Made by a program: the position numbers and the translations under genes | Assembly (NCBI GenBank): GCA_903822115.1 | Contig: CAIJNU010000060.1 | Coordinates: forward strand, 1 to 32,042 | Direction of reading: 5' to 3' | Length of the DNA stretch: 32,042 nt | Source: an uncultured Candidatus Peregrinibacteria bacterium | GTDB taxonomy: Bacteria > Patescibacteriota > Gracilibacteria > Peribacterales > Peribacteraceae | Notes under the pieces: model-generated | The model's input: only the letters and a program-made list of their open reading frames with translations | Told to the model about the DNA's origin: nothing | Databases searched by the model: none | Shown: positions 7,113 to 14,207 of the stretch, piece after piece | Position numbering within the stretch: the first letter of the stretch is position 1 | Layout of the letters: every line of letters begins with the position of its first letter

Positions 7113-8348
7113 GTGTCACGCGTCATCCATCACTCATTCGGCCCTCTCGCAGATGCTGACCAGCAACGCTTGGCGTGGCATCTTATCCTAAACCCCCACA
7201 TGCTGAAGACGGAGCACGCACGCGAAGAATTGCGCTCATCGCTCGCCACAAGCGGGAAAGGCGACGCCTCTCTCTTCGCCTCCGGCAGAGAAGGCCTCCT
7301 CGCACTGCTTCGCGCATGCGAATTTCCCACGGGATCCGAAGTGATCGTCCAAGCGTACACATGTGTCGTGGTTCCCAACGCCATCCACGCCGCGAAACTC
7401 ACGACGATCTACGCGGACATTGAAAAAGAGACGCTCAATATCGACCCTTCATCTCTCGAATCCATCATCACTCCTCGCACGAAAGCTGTCATCTGCCAGC
7501 ACACCTTCGGCATTCCCGCAGATGTCCAGAAAATTCGAGAAATTTGCGACAAGAATGGGCTGATGTTGATCGAAGATTGCGCGCACGTTCTCCCCGATGC
7601 ACTTGGCCCCGAGGAAATCATGAGTCTCGGCGATGCCATGCTCTTGAGTTTCGGAAGGGACAAAGCCATCTCGGGCGTCAGCGGCGGAGCGATCATCTGC
7701 CGCAAAGAAACAGTCTCCCATCGACTGCAGAAACTGGAGAAATCCGCCATTCCCCTGCCCCCGAGCACTATTCGCCGCCTCCTCCTCTACCCCATCTTCT
7801 ATGGACTCGCGCGACCGCTGATGGGATTGGGCCTCGGGAAAGCGCTCCTCACACTCCTGCGACAATTGCGCTTGCTTGTACCCATTGTCACAGCACAGGA
7901 GAAAGAAGGTCGGCAGGATGCGACACTCCATCAGATGCCGGAGGCATGTGCGATATTGGCACTCCAGCAATGGAAGAAGCTGCAGAAGATCAACGATCAT
8001 CGACGATCCCTCACACGATACTATCTAGAGGCTTCGGCGCAGATAGGTTGGCCGGTGCTCCACGGTGTTCGCTCCGATCTCCCGTTGCAGAAGTACCCGA
8101 TGTTCGTGCGTGATGCAGAGGGGATCAGGCGCGCACTCAAGAAGAAGAACATTCACCTCCATGACGGCTGGACGGGTTGCGTCGTCTGTCCCGCGTCCGC
8201 AGATCAGGGAAAAACAGGATACTGTGAGGGAAACGACAGAAATGCCGAAGAGGTCGCCGAGGAGATCCTCTCTCTTCCCACACATCCGGGAATGACGGAA
8301 GAGGATACGAAGAGGCTTGTGAGTGCCCTGACGCCGTTTCTTCGGTAG
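7113..8348 (+). CDS. DegT/DnrJ/EryC1-type PLP aminotransferase
   Basis: A 411-residue pyridoxal-phosphate enzyme of the DegT/DnrJ/EryC1/StrS family, which usually transfers an amino group onto a keto-sugar nucleotide. Visible family features are FASGREGLLALL near the N-terminus, VIVQAYTCVVVPNAI, the PLP-contacting IEDCAHVLP and the Schiff-base lysine in SFGRDKAISGVSGG (Lys184). A basic, partly hydrophobic stretch near 220-255 may touch the membrane. Start is GTG 7113, fixed by TACACT 6 nt upstream. Neighbours (MurF-like, FemAB-like) suggest a role in making an amino-sugar or amino-containing envelope precursor; the exact substrate is not readable. Confidence 0.85.
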   Translation: MSRVIHHSFGPLADADQQRLAWHLILNPHMLKTEHAREELRSSLATSGKGDASLFASGREGLLALLRACEFPTGSEVIVQAYTCVVVPNAIHAAKLTTIYADIEKETLNIDPSSLESIITPRTKAVICQHTFGIPADVQKIREICDKNGLMLIEDCAHVLPDALGPEEIMSLGDAMLLSFGRDKAISGVSGGAIICRKETVSHRLQKLEKSAIPLPPSTIRRLLLYPIFYGLARPLMGLGLGKALLTLLRQLRLLVPIVTAQEKEGRQDATLHQMPEACAILALQQWKKLQKINDHRRSLTRYYLEASAQIGWPVLHGVRSDLPLQKYPMFVRDAEGIRRALKKKNIHLHDGWTGCVVCPASADQGKTGYCEGNDRNAEEVAEEILSLPTHPGMTEEDTKRLVSALTPFLR

Positions 8349-8351
8349 CAT
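8346..8351 (+). promoter_or_regulatory. -10 box overlapping a stop codon
   Basis: TAGCAT, 6 nt before ATG 8358. Its first three bases are the TAG stop of the aminotransferase gene. Confidence 0.5.
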
Positions 8352-8357
8352 AGCAAC

Positions 8358-9419
8358 ATGGAAATTCGCCCCGCCACCGATCCCCTCTCTTGGGACAGTT
8401 TCCTCCTGTCGCAACAATTTCGTCCGTTCCTTCAGAGTTGGACGATGGGCGAGGTGTACCGGGACATCGGACAGGAACCGATCCGACTGGAGGCACAGCA
8501 AGACGGGAAGACCATCGGCATCTGCTTCGCGCACATCGTCCACGCGAGGCGCGGCAGACATCTATCCGTGCCCTACGGCCCCGTTGTCGCATCGCAGGAG
8601 GCGCTGACGGCGCTCCTCGAAGCACTGACGAAAGTGGCGCAAGATCACCAGTGTGCATTCGTTCGCATCAGTCCGTTCTGGCCGTCTTCCTCCCCCTTCA
8701 TCCACAACCTCCCGTCATCATCGCTATCTTCTCCGCTCCATCTCCTCGCAGAGCACCTCTGGTATCTTCCGCTTCGCTCACCTGATGTCTGGGACCCAAC
8801 GCCCGCTGCTGACCACGAAGAAGGTACGAGAATCACAGAGGAAGCTTTGATGGCAGGAATGCGCTCAACAGCCCGAAATCTCATTCGACGTGCGAAGAAG
8901 GAGGGCGTTACCGTGACGCGATCAATGGATCCAGTCACCGATCTCCCCTCTTTCCTCAATCTCCACGATGAGACGAGACGACGCCACCACTTCACACCGT
9001 ACTCCACGTCATTCTTCCGCGCCCAGGTCTCCCGATTCGCGCGCTCGGGCAACGTCGCCCTCTACCTCGCGCACTACCAAGGAGAGGTGATTTCCGCCTC
9101 CATCCACATGATATTCGGCGGCGAAACCAGCTACCACCACGGCGCGAGCACGCTCAAGTACCGAAACATTCCCTCGAGCTACCTGCTCCAGTGGACCGCC
9201 ATCTGCGATGCGCTCGAGAGAGGAGATCGCGTCTACAACTTCTGGGGTGTCTCTCCGGAAGGCGCGAAGAAGCATCCTTTCGCCGGCGTGCGCACCTTCA
9301 AGACCGCTTTCGGAGGGAATCTGCTGGAGATCGCACACTGCAGGGACATTCCCCTCTCTCCGCTCTACCATCTCACGCGCGCCGTCGAAACGTGGCGCAA
9401 GTGGCGACGGGGTTTTTGA
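8358..9419 (+). CDS. FemAB-like peptidoglycan peptidyltransferase
   Basis: A 353-residue protein of the FemA/FemB/FemX family, GNAT-fold enzymes that add amino acids from aminoacyl-tRNA to the peptidoglycan stem peptide. Recognisable stretches are FLQSWTMGEVY near the N-terminus, MRSTARNLIRRAKKEGV (about 168-185), the acceptor-side YHHGAS, and the C-terminal YNFWGVSPEG with HPFAGVRTFKTAFGG. It appears full-length. It follows the aminotransferase gene by 9 nt and has its own leaderless -10 box. With the MurF-like ligase it suggests an envelope-building module. Confidence 0.9.
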   Translation: MEIRPATDPLSWDSFLLSQQFRPFLQSWTMGEVYRDIGQEPIRLEAQQDGKTIGICFAHIVHARRGRHLSVPYGPVVASQEALTALLEALTKVAQDHQCAFVRISPFWPSSSPFIHNLPSSSLSSPLHLLAEHLWYLPLRSPDVWDPTPAADHEEGTRITEEALMAGMRSTARNLIRRAKKEGVTVTRSMDPVTDLPSFLNLHDETRRRHHFTPYSTSFFRAQVSRFARSGNVALYLAHYQGEVISASIHMIFGGETSYHHGASTLKYRNIPSSYLLQWTAICDALERGDRVYNFWGVSPEGAKKHPFAGVRTFKTAFGGNLLEIAHCRDIPLSPLYHLTRAVETWRKWRRGF

Positions 9420-9424
9420 GCGCG

Positions 9425-9430
9425 TATGCT
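9425..9430 (+). promoter_or_regulatory. -10 box, leaderless promoter of the small membrane protein
   Basis: TATGCT, 6 nt before ATG 9437; sets the start against a longer in-frame extension into the FemAB-like gene. Confidence 0.5.
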
Positions 9431-9436
9431 GTGAGC

Positions 9437-9757
9437 ATGAAGCAAGAAGAAGCCCTGACCAACGAGGAGAGGCTCGACAGGATTCTCCTCCACCTGGAGC
9501 GTCTCGATCGCCGAGACAAGATACGAACGTGGGGCGGGCTCGTTCACGGTATCCTCTCGCTCATCCCCACCGTGCTCCTCCTCTTGGGGCTCTGGTACTT
9601 TTACAATAATAGTGCGGCAATCATGCAATCCATTACGCAGCAAGCTGCGCAACAGGCGGCCGCCGTCGCATCGGGCATCCAAAAGGGAGCGGCTGTCTCC
9701 CTCCCAATCACTCCAGATGTGATCAAGCAATTGAAGCAAGCACTACACCTAAAATAA
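9437..9757 (+). CDS. Small single-pass membrane protein
   Basis: A 106-residue protein of no recognised family. The N-terminal 35 residues are charged and helical (EERLDRILLHLERLDRRDK), one membrane helix follows (about LSLIPTVLLLLGLWYFY), then an Ala/Gln-rich stretch and a short amphipathic tail. The reading frame opens further upstream, but that part overlaps the FemAB-like gene; ATG 9437 is chosen for its -10 box. A terminator follows at once, making it the last gene of the envelope run. Confidence 0.7.
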   Translation: MKQEEALTNEERLDRILLHLERLDRRDKIRTWGGLVHGILSLIPTVLLLLGLWYFYNNSAAIMQSITQQAAQQAAAVASGIQKGAAVSLPITPDVIKQLKQALHLK

Positions 9758-9782
9758 AAGCACGCCTCTCGACGTGCTTTTT
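9756..9782. terminator. Bidirectional terminator
   Basis: Stem AAAAGCACG / CGTGCTTTT with an 8-nt loop and T runs on both strands. It lies between convergent genes ending at 9757 (plus) and 9802 (minus) and probably serves both. Confidence 0.85.
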
Positions 9783-9801
9783 AAATGCCTAGAAATTTCG
9801 C

Positions 9802-11262
9802 TTACTTCACCAAGTGCAACACATCATCCGGCGTCATGGTTGGGGACACTGAGAAACTTGGCATGCTGAGGAATTGGCTGCGATTGACCTGCTTGTCCGG
9901 AATATTGCCGATACCGAAAAGGTAGCCGGCAGCAGCAGCCGTCTGCGCGACGCGGTCATTCACGCCGCCCTGCGGATAATCGATGGCAAAGACCGGCTTC
10001 GCCGTCATGTCCTCGAGGAGCTTGCGACTCTCCTGCACCTCCAGCGTCACCTGCGCATCTGTGAGCGCGCGCAGATCTTCGCCCGAGTGCCCCGCCGACT
10101 GGACATCGTATCCATTGGCGATGAGCGTGAGGAGCGTCTTCTGGGTAATGCCCGTAAGACCAACCTCTTTCGTCTGAATGAAGAACGTCGCCGGCACGCC
10201 AGCCGCCGAAAGCGCGTCAGATGCCGCCCGAATATTGCTCGCATTCAAGCCCTCGATCGCGACGACAACCGCCTTCGATGGAAGGCGCACATCCTTTGCT
10301 TCCTGCTGGATCACAATTTGTTGTACGTCTCGCATGAGAAGGAAGGTCAATCCCGCATTTTTCAGTTTCTGAAGTTGTGCGGGAAGGTTTTGCAATATGA
10401 CACTCTGACTCACGTCAAACTGGAGAATAGGAAGCGTAAATTTCTCCTGACGCACGATGAACGTCGGAGAGAACGACGCAATGTAGTCCATGGATACGTA
10501 AGCTTCCTTGCCATCAAATGAAATGCGCGCCCATCCCTTGTTGATCGAGAGAGGATGAAGGAATGTCAGATTGGGAATTTCCCCTATTTTCGCGCTCTTG
10601 GGATCCGCTTTCTGTCTAACATTCACATGAGCGTAGTGCACATAGTAGAGATTCGCGTACGGCTTCTTCTCATCAGCCAGACGATCACTCGTCGTGAGTC
10701 TTCCGAGGTACGTGATCGCGACGTATCCCGTCTGCCCGTCAGACATCTGTACTTTCGCCCATCCCGCATTCACGAATTCCACCACCGTCACCGCATCCCC
10801 GCGATTAAATCGGCCGATCTCCTTCCCCGAGACACTCGGCGACGACCGAATATTAAGAAACGAATTTGTAACCCTATAGACATTCCCCTGATCGACCGTC
10901 CCGCTCGCCCTCAACCCCTCATACTGCTTCACCATGGAGAGATCCAGAACCGGCGGTGCCTCCACTGCTGTTCCGCTCCCCGTCGTCGTATCCAAAGGAG
11001 CGAGAGAGGAAGCGACTGCGGTTCCGCTCGCCGTTCCAAGCCCCTGAGACGCCAAGCGTTGGAAACGAGCGATGTCCTGCTCGGTAAACGTGAGATTGTT
11101 CGCGTTCGAACCGGAAGACGTGGGAGGCTTCACAGGCGCGCTGCTACATCCCGCAAACAGAATGCCAAACGAGGCAATGAGGAGGAACGCCACGAGGGGT
11201 GCGACGAACGAGAATCGTTGGGCGCGCCTCGGGACTGCGCGGCGGGAACGGTAGCGAACCAT
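9802..11262 (-). CDS. Lipoprotein with two SH3b domains and degenerate NodB domain
   Basis: A 486-residue exported lipoprotein. A basic N-terminus and one hydrophobic helix lead to the lipobox LFAGC. A Ser/Thr/Ala linker is followed by two bacterial SH3 domains (about 125-185 and 205-265, each with an LNIRSSPS- or VNVRQKAD-type start and a GWAKV/GWARI strand), which usually bind peptidoglycan. The C-terminal 200 residues have the layout of a polysaccharide deacetylase (VPATFFIQTKEVG), but the catalytic motifs are gone: TFDDG reads AIEGLN, the His-x3-His motif reads AGHSG, and the RPPYG motif reads DYPQG. It is therefore probably a wall-binding pseudoenzyme. It starts 32 nt after argS and is likely in its operon. 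Confidence 0.8.
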   Translation of the reverse strand: MVRYRSRRAVPRRAQRFSFVAPLVAFLLIASFGILFAGCSSAPVKPPTSSGSNANNLTFTEQDIARFQRLASQGLGTASGTAVASSLAPLDTTTGSGTAVEAPPVLDLSMVKQYEGLRASGTVDQGNVYRVTNSFLNIRSSPSVSGKEIGRFNRGDAVTVVEFVNAGWAKVQMSDGQTGYVAITYLGRLTTSDRLADEKKPYANLYYVHYAHVNVRQKADPKSAKIGEIPNLTFLHPLSINKGWARISFDGKEAYVSMDYIASFSPTFIVRQEKFTLPILQFDVSQSVILQNLPAQLQKLKNAGLTFLLMRDVQQIVIQQEAKDVRLPSKAVVVAIEGLNASNIRAASDALSAAGVPATFFIQTKEVGLTGITQKTLLTLIANGYDVQSAGHSGEDLRALTDAQVTLEVQESRKLLEDMTAKPVFAIDYPQGGVNDRVAQTAAAAGYLFGIGNIPDKQVNRSQFLSMPSFSVSPTMTPDDVLHLVK

Positions 11263-11294
11263 GATGGGATGGGGAAAAGAGGGATGGGGAAGAA

Positions 11295-13001
11295 TTACAT
11301 GCGGTCGGGAAGTCGCAGGGTGAGGAGTTCCGCGCCGGTGCGCAGCACATCCGCCATCTCCCGCGTGAGCGTGAGTCGAAAATCCCTCTGATCGCTCTCG
11401 GCCTTGAGGATGGGCTCACGGTTGTAGAACGCGTTGAAATCCTGACAGAGCTGAAAGAGATAATTGGCAAGCTTATGCGGCATGCGCGTCTCACGCGCAT
11501 CTTCGAGCACCGACGGAAAGAGGAGGAGTGTCTTGAGAAGGAGCCGCTCCGTCTCCGCGAGCACTTCGATGTCGTCGGGAAATTGTTGCTTTTCGTTCGC
11601 GTCGCCCTTTCTGAGAACGGAACGAGCCCGCGCGTGCGTGTACTGCAGGTAGGGGGCGCTGTTCCCCTCGAAACTGAGGAACTTGTCCCAATCGAACACC
11701 ATGTCCATCTTCCGATTCTGGCTAAGAATTCCGTACGCTACGGCTCCTACTCCCATCATCTCGGCGAGCGCCGCTTCGTCATCCGTCTGAATCGTCTCAC
11801 GGTGATCCGCAATCACCTGCTTCGCGCGCGTCACCGCCTCGTCGAGCACCTCCTCGAGCTTGAGGATGTTGCCCTTGCGCGTGCTCATCTGCCGATCGAT
11901 GAAGCGCATGCGTCCGAAGATCACGTGTTCCATCACCGGAAGATCCCACTCCAACAGCTTGAGCGTGGCAAAGAGCTGCTGGAAATACTGCTGCTGCGCC
12001 ACGTCAACGACGTAGAGAATCTCAAGCGGATGCCACGTATCGATGCGGTAGCGGGCAGTGGCCAGATCCCGCGTGAAGTAAATCGTTGAGCCGTCCGCTT
12101 TCAGCACGATTGCCGGGGGGAGCTTCGTCTCCTCGGGAAATTCCACGATCAACGCCCCCTCCTTCCCAATCGTGAAGAGCTTCTTCGCTTTCCCCTCCTC
12201 GAGGATCGGCGCCATCTTATCCTCGTAAAAGCTCTCGCCCTGTACGAGGTCGAACGTCACGTGCAATCGTTCGTACGGACGTTGCATGGATCGCATCGTG
12301 ATGCCGACAACCGTCTCCCAGAACGTCCGGAGATCGCTCTGTCCCTGCTCGAGATCACGGAAAGCCAATCGCGCCTCTTCTTCCAGCGACTCATCTTTCT
12401 CTGCTTCATCGTGAAATTTCACGTAGAGGCCAAGGAGCTCGTCAAGCGTGTACTGCTCTATGGGCTTGGTTCCCCAACGCCGAAATGCAACGGCGAGTTT
12501 CCCGAATTGTGTCCCCCAATCGCCGATGTGATTGATAGCAATCGCGTTGTAGCCGGCATTCCTGTAAATATTGGTGATCGCCTGACCGACAATGGTGCTG
12601 AGAAGGTGATGAACGCCGAGGGGTTTGGCGATGTTGGGGTGGGAGTAATCCAATACGACATTCTGCTTCTTGCGCTGATTTGCCTTCACACTCTCGACAT
12701 GCGCCTTGCGCGATGCGGAGAGTTCGCGAAGGAGAGCCGCCGGCTTGAGCCACACGTTCACGTAACCGGTTCCCGCCACCTCTGCACGCTCCACCTCTGG
12801 AAGCTTCGAAAGCTCTTGCGCAAGAGACTTTGCAACCACCATGGGCTTCTCTCCGATGTTCTTGGCTAGGGAAAGCGCAATGCTCGTCGATGCATCTCCC
12901 CTCTGGGATTCTCTCGGACTTTGCCACTGCACTATTGCGTCGGAGACTCCATACGTTTTTTGGAGAAATTCCTGTGCCCGCATTGTAAGAAATCCAAACA
13001 T
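11295..13001 (-). CDS. argS: Arginyl-tRNA synthetase
   Basis: A 568-residue class Ia synthetase that charges tRNA-Arg with arginine. The N-terminal tRNA-binding domain is present (about 1-105). The HIGH signature region follows NIAKPL as GVHH (129-132), where HVGH is usual; the KMSK-like loop reads QMSTRKGN, normal for many ArgRS. The C-terminal DALR anticodon domain is recognisable (LQYTHARARSVLR onward, ending near RLPDRM). Start: ATG 13001 is used, with ATG six codons later an alternative; no SD or convincing -10 box fixes the choice. It is divergent from the small zinc-ribbon gene and followed by the SH3b lipoprotein gene. Confidence 0.95.
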   Translation of the reverse strand: MFGFLTMRAQEFLQKTYGVSDAIVQWQSPRESQRGDASTSIALSLAKNIGEKPMVVAKSLAQELSKLPEVERAEVAGTGYVNVWLKPAALLRELSASRKAHVESVKANQRKKQNVVLDYSHPNIAKPLGVHHLLSTIVGQAITNIYRNAGYNAIAINHIGDWGTQFGKLAVAFRRWGTKPIEQYTLDELLGLYVKFHDEAEKDESLEEEARLAFRDLEQGQSDLRTFWETVVGITMRSMQRPYERLHVTFDLVQGESFYEDKMAPILEEGKAKKLFTIGKEGALIVEFPEETKLPPAIVLKADGSTIYFTRDLATARYRIDTWHPLEILYVVDVAQQQYFQQLFATLKLLEWDLPVMEHVIFGRMRFIDRQMSTRKGNILKLEEVLDEAVTRAKQVIADHRETIQTDDEAALAEMMGVGAVAYGILSQNRKMDMVFDWDKFLSFEGNSAPYLQYTHARARSVLRKGDANEKQQFPDDIEVLAETERLLLKTLLLFPSVLEDARETRMPHKLANYLFQLCQDFNAFYNREPILKAESDQRDFRLTLTREMADVLRTGAELLTLRLPDRM

Positions 13002-13094
13002 TTCGTTAAGATTGTTTTCCCCTCATTGAACAAAAGTGATACTCAGGGAATACCGCAAAATGTAGCACTCGCATCGTGTATTGCCACTTGAAAC

Positions 13095-13100
13095 AATAAT
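13095..13100 (+). promoter_or_regulatory. Possible -10 box of the small zinc-ribbon gene
   Basis: AATAAT, 6 nt before TTG 13107. It fits the window's leaderless spacing but departs from TANNNT at the first base. Confidence 0.3.
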
Positions 13101-13106
13101 TTGATC

Positions 13107-13289
13107 TTGCACACAGAATGTCCTCATTGTTTGGACACTTTTTGTGTGCACGGTCGTGCACCACTTTTCAAGAACAAAAAATCTGCGCTTGAAGCAATTG
13201 ATTGCTCACGGGATGAATACGAATTTGATGCGAATACTATCACTCCCCTGATCGCCCCTCTCCTTGTCTCTGTGGCGCGAGAGAGTTAG
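13107..13289 (+). CDS. Small zinc-ribbon-like protein
   Basis: A 60-residue open frame starting from TTG (13107, or TTG 13101), with a treble-cysteine motif ECPHCLDTFCVHG that could bind zinc, then a charged linker and a hydrophobic C-terminus (TPLIAPLLVSVA). No family recognised. Support comes from the motif, the matching -10 spacing and the way its TAG stop forms the start of the next gene's -10 box. A non-ATG start and short length make this uncertain. Confidence 0.4.
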   Translation: MHTECPHCLDTFCVHGRAPLFKNKKSALEAIDCSRDEYEFDANTITPLIAPLLVSVARES

Positions 13290-13292
13290 AAT
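13264..13292 (+). promoter_or_regulatory. Promoter of the coiled-coil lipoprotein gene
   Basis: TTGTCT (13264-13269), 17-nt spacer, TAGAAT (13287-13292), then 7 nt to ATG 13300. The TAG is also the stop of the upstream small gene. Confidence 0.6.
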
Positions 13293-13299
13293 CCAATCA

Positions 13300-14100
13300 A
13301 TGGATAAGCAATTGACGTGGGCAGGAAGTCTCCTCGTGACCTGTATCTTCTTTTCTGCATGCGGATCTTCGCATCCAAGCCCCCAACCAAAATCATCCAC
13401 AGGAAATATGATCGTAAAAGGAGAACCTCGCCCCAGCGCGAACCTCGGATTGTTTGTGTCCACGTACATAGGCGGTGGGGACACGACTCCTGCTGCTTCC
13501 GCACTTAAGGGGGTCGAAGCTCAAGTGAAACTGCACACGGAATTCAATCCGCTCGATAGCACCGATACCTTCTCACTGCTCAATGAATTCGGCTCCATCC
13601 TGCAGATTGATATTTCGGATCTGCTCAATCGTTCCACCGATCGACCGAAGACGCTCACGCAGTACACCGATAGTCTGAAGAACATAACGGCTCGCGCAAA
13701 GCAGACGGCGCAAGATTTGAGCGATCACGGGGACACGCTCAACAAAGACCTGCGCGATGCGCAGTCCAACCTCTCGAGTATCCGAAACAAATTGGATACG
13801 GCCAAGAATAAGAATGATTTCGCGACGGCGGGTGCACTGCAGAAGGATCTCGCTGATGCGCAGACCAAGGTGGGAGAGATCAACGCCAAAGAACAGGAGA
13901 ATAGAGACACTCTCACGACGTACCAGAATCTCATCGCCATCGCAGACCAACGCATCAAGGCCATCGAGCAGAATCGTGAAGCGCTGATTGCGGGAGTGAA
14001 GGTGATGGATATCCCCGGCGTTGATAATCTCGGAGTAATTCAGGGCCGATCGAGCCGTGCCGGCGGCACCTCGCTCTTCCAACCGCCCCCGAGCTTGTGA
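13300..14100 (+). CDS. Coiled-coil lipoprotein, hypothetical
   Basis: A 266-residue exported lipoprotein: short basic start, hydrophobic helix and lipobox FFSAC (Cys about residue 22). A flexible Ser/Pro segment is followed by an extended region and then a long coiled coil (about 125-240) rich in Asp, Lys, Gln and Ala, of the kind that would form a rod at the surface. No enzymatic motif. The start is moved to ATG 13300, where the signal peptide begins and a well-spaced promoter precedes it. It lies 107 nt upstream of the VirB4-like ATPase; a structural link to that machinery is possible but unproven. Confidence 0.75.
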   Translation: MDKQLTWAGSLLVTCIFFSACGSSHPSPQPKSSTGNMIVKGEPRPSANLGLFVSTYIGGGDTTPAASALKGVEAQVKLHTEFNPLDSTDTFSLLNEFGSILQIDISDLLNRSTDRPKTLTQYTDSLKNITARAKQTAQDLSDHGDTLNKDLRDAQSNLSSIRNKLDTAKNKNDFATAGALQKDLADAQTKVGEINAKEQENRDTLTTYQNLIAIADQRIKAIEQNREALIAGVKVMDIPGVDNLGVIQGRSSRAGGTSLFQPPPSL

Positions 14101-14178
14101 AACCATAATCCTTTGATTTCGCAGTCCTAAGCCATATTCGCGATAGGAGACAGGATTGAGAAAAGGGGTGTTTTGTGC

Positions 14179-14184
14179 TATACT
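14179..14184 (+). promoter_or_regulatory. -10 box upstream of the VirB4-like gene
   Basis: TATACT, 23 nt upstream of GTG 14208, predicting a leader of about 17 nt. It is one of the few plus-strand genes here not placed for leaderless expression. Confidence 0.45.
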
Positions 14185-14207
14185 TATGAGAATTCATTGA
14201 ATCAGAA

